A DNA stretch of 64,000 nt from Taklimakanibacter sp021828105. GTDB lineage: Bacteria; Pseudomonadota; Alphaproteobacteria; Rhizobiales; Aestuariivirgaceae. This document shows positions 31,819-39,102 of this stretch, in pieces. Under the pieces are notes generated by a model. That model did no database searches and had not been told where the DNA came from. It saw only the letters and a program-made list of their open reading frames with translations. The DNA is taken from assembly GCA_021828105.1 (NCBI GenBank), contig JAKATG010000016.1, forward strand, positions 62,001-126,000, in the 5' to 3' direction. The position numbers were made by a program, and so were the translations under genes. Numbering within the stretch: position 1 is the stretch's first letter; every line of letters starts with the position of its first letter.

Positions 31819-32709
31819 ATGTTGAACACAGTAAAAAGATTGACGGCCCGCCATCTGGCGGCCGCCGCACTATCGCTTGCATCTGCTCTCGCCATGATGA
31901 CGATCGCGGCGCATGCCGGAGACACGCTCGAAAAGGCGAAAGCGAGCGGCACCATTCGCGTGGGCTTCGCCAACGAAACGCCGTTCTCCTATGCGACGCC
32001 CGATGGTGAGCTCACCGGCTTCGATATCGAAGTGCTGCGCCATGTCTTCACCGATATGGGCATAAAGGATCTCGATGGCGGGCTCACCAATTTCGGTGGC
32101 CTCATTCCGGGCCTCGTCGCCAAGCGTTTCGACCTGGTGACGTCAGCGATCTATATTCGTCCCGACCGCTGCAAGCAGGTGGCCTTCGCCGAGCCGCTCT
32201 ATGTCTTGGGTGACGCCATTGCCGTGGCGAAGGGCAATCCGAAGAAGCTCCACAGCTATGCCGATATCGCCAAGGACCCCTCGCTCAAGCTAGCCAATAC
32301 CGCAGGTGGCACCGGCTTGCGCGACAACGCCAAGGCGCTGGGCGTCAAGGACGAGCAGATCGTCACCATTCCGGACGAGCTCAGCGGCTATGCTGCGGTG
32401 AAGGCCGGCCGTGCCGACGCCTTTGTCAACGTGGCGATCGTCCTCGAGACGCAACTGCGCAATCTTAAGGACGACAGCGTGGAGAGGGCGCATCCCTTCG
32501 AGCAGCCGGTCGTCGACGGCAAGCCCAGATACGGCATTGGGAGCTTCGCGGTCCGGCTCGACGACCAGGACCTGCTTGCCGAGATCAACAAGCGGCTTGT
32601 CGCCTTCCGCGATACGCCGGAATATGCCGCGCTCATGGACAAGTATGCCCTGACCAAGGATGATATGGTCCAGCCCGGCATGACGACCGAGAAGGCGTGT
32701 GCTGAGTAA
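31819..32709 (+). CDS. Polar amino-acid ABC substrate-binding protein, EhuB-like (SBP-C)
   Basis: This 296-residue periplasmic protein has a Sec signal (~1-33, ending ALAMMTIAAHA). EhuB-like blocks include IRVGFANETPFSYATPDGE, GGLIPGLVAKRFDLVTSAIY, RPDRCKQVAFAEPLY and GNPKKLHSYADIAKD. The amino-acid carboxylate loop is intact, unlike SBP-B. The start ATG at 31819 follows GGGAGGAAG. It is a tandem duplicate of SBP-B and stands 72 bases ahead of the first permease, so it is probably the main receptor of the transporter. Ligands of related proteins are ectoines and polar or cyclic amino acids. Confidence 0.9.
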   Translation: MLNTVKRLTARHLAAAALSLASALAMMTIAAHAGDTLEKAKASGTIRVGFANETPFSYATPDGELTGFDIEVLRHVFTDMGIKDLDGGLTNFGGLIPGLVAKRFDLVTSAIYIRPDRCKQVAFAEPLYVLGDAIAVAKGNPKKLHSYADIAKDPSLKLANTAGGTGLRDNAKALGVKDEQIVTIPDELSGYAAVKAGRADAFVNVAIVLETQLRNLKDDSVERAHPFEQPVVDGKPRYGIGSFAVRLDDQDLLAEINKRLVAFRDTPEYAALMDKYALTKDDMVQPGMTTEKACAE

Positions 32710-32781
32710 CGGGTGAGTGCTGGCGGTGCGCTGTTCCGTTGCCGGCACGGCGCCCGCAGGCACAGGTCGAAGGGTCGTTTG

Positions 32782-33444
32782 ATGTCGCTGATCTACGAGG
32801 CGCGCTGGGTGCTGCTGGAAGGCGCGCTCAACACCATCGAGATAACGCTGGCGGCAGGAGCGCTCGCTTTCGTGCTGGCCTTCGCGGCAGGCCTCGCACG
32901 GCTTTCCCGGTTCGCCATCGTGCGCTGGATAGCGCTCATCTACATCGAGGTGTTCCGCGGCGTGGCGCTCCTGGTCCAGCTCTTCTGGATGTTTTTCGTG
33001 CTGCCCTTCTTCGATATCCATCTCGAGCCGATCACGACGGCCATTCTGGCGCTCGGCCTGTGCAGCGGCGCCTATGGCGCCGAGATCGTGCGTGGGGCCG
33101 TTGCTGCCGTGCCCAGGGGGCAACGCGAAGCGGCCTGCGCGCTCAACTATTCGAGACTCCAGACACTATGGTTGATTGTCGTCCCGCAGGCGATCCCGCT
33201 CATGCTGCCGCCTTTCGGCAATCTGATGATCGAGCTCCTCAAGGTGACGGCTCTCGTCTCGCTCATCACCGTGCATGACCTTTCGTTCCAGGCCTTGACC
33301 TTGCAGCAGACGACGATGCGCACGATGGAGCCCTTCACCGTGGTTCTGATCAGCTATTTCCTGATGGCGCTCGTGATCACCGGATTCTTCCGGCTTCTCG
33401 AGAGGTGGGCGAGCACGGGGCTCGACAGGGGAGGGCTGCGCTAA
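32782..33444 (+). CDS. Polar amino-acid ABC transporter permease, EhuC-like
   Basis: This 220-residue His/Glu/Gln/Arg-type permease has about five transmembrane helices. Its coupling EAA loop is EAACALNYSRLQTLWLIVVPQAIPLMLPP (positions ~119-147). The N-terminal helix follows a short periplasmic segment (MSLIYEARWVLLEG). ATG at 32782 has AAGGG upstream and gives the family start; an upstream in-frame start gives an arginine-rich extension. The stop overlaps the start of the second permease (TAATG), so the two are translated together and should form the heterodimeric pore. Confidence 0.88.
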   Translation: MSLIYEARWVLLEGALNTIEITLAAGALAFVLAFAAGLARLSRFAIVRWIALIYIEVFRGVALLVQLFWMFFVLPFFDIHLEPITTAILALGLCSGAYGAEIVRGAVAAVPRGQREAACALNYSRLQTLWLIVVPQAIPLMLPPFGNLMIELLKVTALVSLITVHDLSFQALTLQQTTMRTMEPFTVVLISYFLMALVITGFFRLLERWASTGLDRGGLR

Positions 33445-34094
33445 TGCCCTTCGATATCGAATATGCGCGCGCGATTCTGCCGCTTCTCCTCAAGGCCTCG
33501 ATCATCACGGTCGAAGCGACATTCCTCGCGATGTTCGTCGCGCTGATCGGCGGCTTGATCCTGGCTCTTGCCTTGCGGTCGCATCTGCGGCTGATTTCCT
33601 GGCCGATCTGGGCGGTGGCCCAGTTCATCCGTTCGACGCCGCTCCTGATTCAGATCTATTTCCTGTTCTTCGTGCTGCCGGATTTCGGCATCACGCTGCC
33701 CCCCTTCACGACGGGCGTGATCGCGCTTGGCATTCACTACAGTTGCTATATCGCCGAGGTTTACCGCGCCGGGCTCGAATCGGTGCCCAAGGGACAGTGG
33801 GAGGCGGCGGTGGCGCTCAACTACTCCAAGCCAAGGGCCATGGCGGAGATCATCCTGCCGCAGGCCTTGCCGCCAATGGTGCCTGTCCTCACCAACTATA
33901 TGATCGTGATGTTCAAGGATACGCCGATCCTTGCATCGATAACCGTGATCGAACTGATGCAAACGGCCAACATCATCGCTTCGGAGAGATTCCTCTATGT
34001 CGAGCCCATGACGCTCGTCGGGTTGATCTTCCTGGCCATGAGCCTGATTGCCTCCGCCGGCGTGCGAATTCTTGAAGGGAGGCTCGCGCGATGA
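33444..34094 (+). CDS. Polar amino-acid ABC transporter permease, EhuD-like
   Basis: This 216-residue permease of the HisMQ type has the coupling loop EAAVALNYSKPRAMAEIILPQALPPMVPV and FIRSTPLLIQIYFLFFVLP in the third helix region, both typical of polar amino-acid importers. The ATG overlaps the preceding stop by one base, and its own stop overlaps the ATPase start (ATGA). It pairs with the permease at 32782. The gene set SBP-SBP-permease-permease-ATPase resembles ehuBCDA with the binding protein doubled. Confidence 0.9.
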   Translation: MPFDIEYARAILPLLLKASIITVEATFLAMFVALIGGLILALALRSHLRLISWPIWAVAQFIRSTPLLIQIYFLFFVLPDFGITLPPFTTGVIALGIHYSCYIAEVYRAGLESVPKGQWEAAVALNYSKPRAMAEIILPQALPPMVPVLTNYMIVMFKDTPILASITVIELMQTANIIASERFLYVEPMTLVGLIFLAMSLIASAGVRILEGRLAR

Positions 34095-34861
34095 GTCCGA
34101 TCGTCAAACTTACCGATGTGCACAAGAGCTTCGGTCCGCTGACCGTTCTCGATGGCCTCAATATGGAAGTGGCGCAAGGCGAGAAGGTAGCGCTGATCGG
34201 TCCGAGCGGTTCGGGCAAGTCGACCGTGCTGCGCACGATCATGACGCTTGAGCGCATCAATGGCGGGGAGATCGAGATCGATGGCGAGCCGCTCTGGCAT
34301 ATGAAAAAGGGCGACAGGCTGGTGCCGGCCAATGAAGCGCATCTGCGCAAGATGCGCTCTAAGGTCGGCATGGTCTTCCAGCAGTTCAACCTCTTCCCCC
34401 ACTGGACGGTGCTGAAGAATGTCATGAACCCGGTCTGCTCCGTGCTCGGCCTCCCTGCCAAGGAAGCCAAAGCGCGGGCGGAGGAGCTCCTGGCGCTTGT
34501 CGGGCTCAAGGACAAGCATCACGAATATCCGGGCCGGCTCTCGGGCGGGCAGCAGCAACGTGTCGCAATCGCACGCGCGCTGGCGCTCCGGCCACGCATC
34601 ATGCTGTTCGACGAGGTAACATCAGCGCTTGATCCTGAGCTTGTCGGTGAGGTGCTCAATGTCCTCAGAATGCTGGCCCACGAGCATGATCTGACGATGA
34701 TCATGGTGACCCACCAGATGGGCTTTGCCCGCGAGATCGCCGATCGCGTGTTGTTTTTCGAGAACGGGCGCATCGCCGAGGCAGGCAAGCCTGAGAAAGT
34801 ATTCACCCGGCCCGACAGCGAGCGCACACGCGCGTTCCTCAATGCCGTATTGCAGGGATAA
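34091..34861 (+). CDS. Polar amino-acid ABC transporter ATP-binding protein, EhuA/GlnQ-like
   Basis: This 256-residue ABC ATPase has Walker A GPSGSGKST, Q-loop VFQQFNLFPHW, signature LSGGQQQR, Walker B IMLFDEVTSALD and switch His in MVTHQMGFA. All catalytic elements are intact, unlike the sugar ATPase at 9971. The start overlaps the permease stop. It energises the EhuCD-like pore for all three EhuB-like binding proteins, as no other ATPase of this class is in the window. A small protein and an amidase follow in the same direction. Confidence 0.93.
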   Translation: MSPIVKLTDVHKSFGPLTVLDGLNMEVAQGEKVALIGPSGSGKSTVLRTIMTLERINGGEIEIDGEPLWHMKKGDRLVPANEAHLRKMRSKVGMVFQQFNLFPHWTVLKNVMNPVCSVLGLPAKEAKARAEELLALVGLKDKHHEYPGRLSGGQQQRVAIARALALRPRIMLFDEVTSALDPELVGEVLNVLRMLAHEHDLTMIMVTHQMGFAREIADRVLFFENGRIAEAGKPEKVFTRPDSERTRAFLNAVLQG

Positions 34862-34868
34862 GAACAGC

Positions 34869-35084
34869 ATGAAGCCTGATCAAGCTGACGACGGCATGCC
34901 CGGACTGCAAGGTTTGGGCAGAACCGACTGGCTGTCACCAGCCACCGCTCTTTTGGCGCGTCAGACCAATGATCTCGTGCGGGAATTGGCGGCGCAAGAG
35001 ATGGAGCCGGACCTCTCGGCTTCCGATTTCACCAAGCTGCTGATCGAAGCGGCGCAAAAGGCGGAGGCCGAGGCAAATGCTTGA
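34869..35084 (+). CDS. Small acidic protein preceding amidase (possible GatC/AtzG-like partner)
   Basis: This 71-residue protein (MKPDQADDGMPGLQG... to AEAEANA) is mostly predicted helix after residue 22, is acidic, and has no recognised motif. It starts seven bases after the ATPase stop and overlaps the amidase start by eight bases, so its production is coupled to the amidase. Small helical subunits of this size and position (GatC with GatA, AtzG with AtzE) stabilise amidase-signature enzymes, so such a role is plausible. No sequence similarity to those could be confirmed by eye. Codon usage matches its neighbours. Confidence 0.6.
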   Translation: MKPDQADDGMPGLQGLGRTDWLSPATALLARQTNDLVRELAAQEMEPDLSASDFTKLLIEAAQKAEAEANA

Positions 35085-36471
35085 GCTCGAGCTCTGTGAC
35101 CTGGCGGCTTTGCTCGCGGCCGGCGATGTGAGCGCGCGGGACGCGACGCAAACTAGCCTTGACGCCCTCGAAACGACTGGGCGCAAGTTGAACTGCACTG
35201 TCGCGACATATCGCGATGAGGCGATGGAGGCGGCCGAAAGGGCCGACAAGGATCGCGCCCGCGGGGCGAGCCGCGGCCCCTTGCACGGTGTGCCGATGGC
35301 GCACAAGGATGCGTTCGATGTTGCGGGCCGCATCGTGGCGGCGGGCTCGAAAGTGAGAGCCAATTACCGCGCGATAGGCACGGCCAGCGCCATCAGCAAG
35401 CTGGAGCAGGCGGGGGCGATCAATCTCGGCAGCCTGCATATGTCGGAGCTCTGCCTCAGCCCGACCGGCTACAACGCGCATCTGGGCTATTGCCGCAACC
35501 CATGGAACACGGACTTCATCACCGGCGGATCATCGAGCGGCTCGGCCGCCGCGGTCGGCGGAAGACTTGTGCCGGCATCACTGGGCTCTGATACCGGCGG
35601 ATCGGCCCGCGCGCCGGCCGGCGCCTGCGGCATCACCACCATCAAGCCGACTTATTCCCTCATTGCCAAGGATCGGGTCCTGCCGCTGGCCTCATCGCTC
35701 GATTGCATCAGCCCGATGGCGCACAGTGCGGCCGATTGCGCGCTGCTGCTCGATGTCATTGCCGGACCGGATGTGTCCGATCCGGTGACACTGCATGCGC
35801 CGCATGTGAATTATTCGGCGGCGATCAGGCGGCCATGGAAAGCGCCAATCATCGGTGTCCTTCCTCAATCCTTGCTCGCGCGTGTCGATGCCGAGATTCT
35901 GGCCATCCTTGAGCGCAGCCAGGCGGTCTTCAGAGATCTGGGGGCACGGATCGTCGAGGCCGACATCGACGCGTTCGAGCCTGTCAATGTGCTGAACCGC
36001 ACCGTGCTGGTGGTCGAGGCTTCGACCCAGCACCGGCGCGAAGTGGCCGAGCGGCCCGAGGACTTCTCGCCTCATGTGCTGAGCCGGCTGCAGACCGGCC
36101 TGCATTTGCCCGCGACACGCTACGCTGAGGCATTGACGCTGCGCGGCAAGATCGCGAGACGCTTCGTCGAGCGGGCTTTCGCCAAAGCGGATCTGCTGCT
36201 TCTGCCCTGCATTCCGGTTCCCGTTCCTTCGATCGCTGAGGATAAGGAAGGCGAGGCCGGAACCGGCGCCAGCGACATCATGGACTTCACGCGCGCGATG
36301 AATTATCTGGGACTGCCCGCGGCCAGCATTCCGGCGGGCTTCACCGCCAGCGGCTTGCCGGCGAGCTTCCAGCTCATCGGTCGGCATTTTGCCGAAGCGG
36401 GCGTGCTCACGGCGGCTCACGCCTATCAACGCGTCACCGACTGGCACAAGCGACAGCCCTCGCTGGGCTAG
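35077..36471 (+). CDS. Amidase signature family enzyme
   Basis: This 464-residue cytoplasmic amidohydrolase has the Ser-cisSer-Lys triad as K77 (AHKDAFDV), the cis-serine in GGSSSGSA (~S152-S153) and S176 (SDTGGSARAPA). It hydrolyses a carboxamide or carboxybiuret-like C-N bond; the specificity is not visible. The start overlaps the small upstream protein. It is the last gene of the rightward transporter operon, and its stop overlaps the stop of the convergent LysR gene (36468-36471). The context suggests it deamidates the imported compound or a degradation product of it. Confidence 0.9.
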   Translation: MLELELCDLAALLAAGDVSARDATQTSLDALETTGRKLNCTVATYRDEAMEAAERADKDRARGASRGPLHGVPMAHKDAFDVAGRIVAAGSKVRANYRAIGTASAISKLEQAGAINLGSLHMSELCLSPTGYNAHLGYCRNPWNTDFITGGSSSGSAAAVGGRLVPASLGSDTGGSARAPAGACGITTIKPTYSLIAKDRVLPLASSLDCISPMAHSAADCALLLDVIAGPDVSDPVTLHAPHVNYSAAIRRPWKAPIIGVLPQSLLARVDAEILAILERSQAVFRDLGARIVEADIDAFEPVNVLNRTVLVVEASTQHRREVAERPEDFSPHVLSRLQTGLHLPATRYAEALTLRGKIARRFVERAFAKADLLLLPCIPVPVPSIAEDKEGEAGTGASDIMDFTRAMNYLGLPAASIPAGFTASGLPASFQLIGRHFAEAGVLTAAHAYQRVTDWHKRQPSLG

Positions 36472-37346
36472 ATCAGCCGGAGAAATTTCTCGACCAGCGG
36501 CGATTGCCGGCGCGAATCCCACAAGACCCAGGCGGCAATCGTTGCCTTCGGCTGCTTGAGGGGGCGGATCGCGACATCCTTATGCGCAAGGTGGGCCAGC
36601 GCGCGCGGAATGATGGCAATCCCGACGCCCGCCGCGACCAGGCCGAGCATCGTCGTATTGGCATTGGCAAGCTGGCTGACGCGCGGCTCATAGCCGGCAC
36701 TGCGGCACAGTTCGAGCACGATCTGCGGCAGCACGACGCCCATTTTGTCGCCATAGAAGACGAAGGGCTCGTCCGCTAATTGCTCGATCGAGATGACGCG
36801 GCGCTTGCCGAGCGCGTGATCGGCGCGCAGTGCCACGACCAGAGGCTCCTCGGTGATCAGCCGCGAGACAATGCCCGCCGGCAGGATCGGGGCGGTGATG
36901 CTGCGCACCACGGCGATGTCGGCGCGCTCCTCGGCAAGAGCGATGATCTGCTCGCGGCTTTCGAGCTCGTTGAGGATGAGGCTGACCCCGCTGTTCTTCT
37001 CGCGATAGGTCCGGATCGCCTTGGCGATTTCCGGAAGCAGCGGTGCCGAAGGGAAAAAGCCGATGCGCAATTCGCCCAATTCGCCGAGCTCGGCTTTCCG
37101 CGCAACTTCGGCCGCGTGCTCTGCCTGCGCGATCGCAGCGCGCGCCTCGGGCAGGAACAAGCGGCCGGCCTGGGTCAGCGCGACGCGCTTGTTGGTGCGC
37201 TCGAAGAGTTCGGTGCCGAGCTCCAGTTCGAGAAGCCTTATCTGCTGGCTGAGCGGCGGCTGCGAAATATTCAGGCGCTCCGCCGCGCGGCGGAAATGCA
37301 GTTCCTCGGCGACGGCCACGAAATAACGGAAATGACGAAGTTCCAT
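36468..37346 (-). CDS. LysR-family transcriptional regulator
   Basis: This 292-residue LTTR has an N-terminal winged helix-turn-helix (MELRHFRYFVAVAEELHFRRAAERLNISQPPLSQQIRLLE spans it) and a periplasmic-binding-protein-like co-inducer domain from ~90. It is of the CatM/BenM-like group (ELRHFRYFVAVAEE, GLVAAGVGIAIIPRAL). It runs divergently from the hydantoinase operon across a 95-base gap with a 12-base palindrome (37378-37389) and is the likely activator of that operon. The co-inducer is unknown. Confidence 0.9.
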   Translation of the reverse strand: MELRHFRYFVAVAEELHFRRAAERLNISQPPLSQQIRLLELELGTELFERTNKRVALTQAGRLFLPEARAAIAQAEHAAEVARKAELGELGELRIGFFPSAPLLPEIAKAIRTYREKNSGVSLILNELESREQIIALAEERADIAVVRSITAPILPAGIVSRLITEEPLVVALRADHALGKRRVISIEQLADEPFVFYGDKMGVVLPQIVLELCRSAGYEPRVSQLANANTTMLGLVAAGVGIAIIPRALAHLAHKDVAIRPLKQPKATIAAWVLWDSRRQSPLVEKFLRLI

Positions 37347-37377
37347 ATGCAGAACATATCATAGCGGTCGTAACATG

Positions 37378-37389
37378 TATTGTACAATA
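37378..37389. promoter_or_regulatory. Palindrome TATTGTACAATA between LysR and hydantoinase genes
   Basis: This perfect 12-base palindrome sits 53 bases upstream of the hydantoinase start and 32 bases from the LysR start. It contains TTGT-ACAA half-sites like those of the GntR-type operators but with no spacer. It could be the LysR binding site or a site of the island's GntR regulator. Confidence 0.45.
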
Positions 37390-37441
37390 TCAATGGGGTG
37401 AAGCACTCTCGGGAGCATCAGAGCCTTCCCGGAGATTTGCG

Positions 37442-39097
37442 ATGCTCGACAGCCCGACCAAAACCTTCGACCCGATCTCGCTCGAGATCTACTGGAGCCG
37501 GCTGATCTCGATCGCTGACGAGGCCGCGACCAGTCTGGTCCGGACGGCCTTCTCCACCATCGTGCGCGAGTCGAACGACTACGCAACCGTCATCATGGAC
37601 CGCAATGGCGACAGCATCTGCGAGAACACCGGCGGCATCGCGTCCTTCTCTTGCATCCTCCCGCGCACCACCAAGGCGTTCCTCGAAAAATATCCGATCG
37701 AGACATGGCGCCCTGGCGATGCCGCCATCACCAACGATCCGTGGCTGGCGACCGGCCATTTGCCTGATTTCACCGTCGTCTCGCCGATCTTCCATGACGG
37801 GCGGCTCGTCGGCTTCGCCGGATCGATCGCGCATTCCCCGGATGTCGGCGGCGCGCTGTGGTCGGCCGATTGCCACGAGATCTTCGAGGAAGGGATCCGC
37901 ATCCTGCCGAGCCGGTTGCTGCGCGCCGGCGAATGGAACGAGACGCTGCTTGATGTGCTTCTCGGCAATGTTCGCGTGCCCGACCAGGTGTTCGGTGATC
38001 TCGGCGCCCAAGTCGTCGCCAATGACGTGGCGGCGCGGCGTGTGGTCGAGTTCCTGAAAGACACGAAGCTCCCTGACCTTCAGGCGCTTGCAGCGATCCT
38101 GCATGAGCGCGCGGACACCGCGATGCGGCGCGCCATTGCCGTGGTGCCCGACGGCATCTATCGCGCGACACTGGAAGCAGATGGCTTCGATGACAACATC
38201 ACCCGCATCGTTTGTGCCGTGACGGTCGCCGGCGAACGCATGCATATCGACTATGCGGGCACCTCGCCGCAGCTCAATCGCGGCATCAATTGCGTGATGA
38301 AATACACGCATGCCTATTCCGTCTATCCGATCAAATGCGCGCTCGATCCGCTGTCGCCGCGCAATGAAGGATCGTATCAGGCGATCACGGTGGCCGCACC
38401 CGAACGCTCGATCCTCAACCCGGTCTTTCCGGCGCCCTGCAGCGCCCGCCAGCTCACCGGACATCTGCTGGCGGGCGTCATCTATCAGGCACTGGCCGAT
38501 GTATTGCCCGACAAAGTGATCGCCGAGAGTGGTGGTGCGCCGACCATGCGCGCGTTGTTCAGCGGCGTGCGCCGCGACGGGTCGCCCTTCTCGCAAGTGC
38601 TGTTCGCGAGCGGCGGCATGGGCGCGACACCGGTGAAGGATGGTCTCTCGACGACGGCTTTCCCCACCAATGTCGGCGCGGGCAGCATCGAGGCCTATGA
38701 AAGCGTGGCGCCCCTGCTCGTATGGAAGAAGCAGTTCCTGACCGACAGCGGCGGCGCCGGGAAGTACCGCGGCGGGCTCGGCCAGGAGGTCGAGATCGAA
38801 TTGCGCACACCGGGCGCCGCCCGGCTCTCGCTGCTCTCCGACCGGCACGACCATCCTGCCTCCGGGATGCTGGGCGGTCTTGCCGGTGCGCCCTCGCTGA
38901 TCGTCTTCGAGGACGGCACGAAACCTCATCCCAAGTCGCGCAGCATCGTTCAGTCCGGCCGTCGTGTTCTGCTCCATTATGCCGGGGGAGGCGGCTATGG
39001 CGATCCGAAGACGCGTGACCGCGATGCGGTGCGGGCGGACATCGCCGATGGCTACATATCGCAAGCAGCGGCACGCCAGCTTTACGGGATGGAGTGA
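37442..39097 (+). CDS. Hydantoinase B / oxoprolinase family subunit (HyuB-like)
   Basis: This 551-residue protein matches the HyuB half of ATP-dependent N-methylhydantoinases, 5-oxoprolinases and acetone/acetophenone carboxylases: YWSRLISIADEAATSLVRTAFSTIVRES at the N-terminus, NDPWLATGHLPDFTVVSPIF, and a glycine-rich C-terminus (GGLGQEVEIEL, GGGGYGDPKTRD). It works with the HyuA subunit encoded next. The start ATG at 37442 follows CCCGGAG by nine bases. It probably opens a cyclic amide or imide ring, or carboxylates a ketone; the residues do not decide this. Confidence 0.9.
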   Translation: MLDSPTKTFDPISLEIYWSRLISIADEAATSLVRTAFSTIVRESNDYATVIMDRNGDSICENTGGIASFSCILPRTTKAFLEKYPIETWRPGDAAITNDPWLATGHLPDFTVVSPIFHDGRLVGFAGSIAHSPDVGGALWSADCHEIFEEGIRILPSRLLRAGEWNETLLDVLLGNVRVPDQVFGDLGAQVVANDVAARRVVEFLKDTKLPDLQALAAILHERADTAMRRAIAVVPDGIYRATLEADGFDDNITRIVCAVTVAGERMHIDYAGTSPQLNRGINCVMKYTHAYSVYPIKCALDPLSPRNEGSYQAITVAAPERSILNPVFPAPCSARQLTGHLLAGVIYQALADVLPDKVIAESGGAPTMRALFSGVRRDGSPFSQVLFASGGMGATPVKDGLSTTAFPTNVGAGSIEAYESVAPLLVWKKQFLTDSGGAGKYRGGLGQEVEIELRTPGAARLSLLSDRHDHPASGMLGGLAGAPSLIVFEDGTKPHPKSRSIVQSGRRVLLHYAGGGGYGDPKTRDRDAVRADIADGYISQAAARQLYGME

Positions 39098-39102
39098 CGA
39101 AT

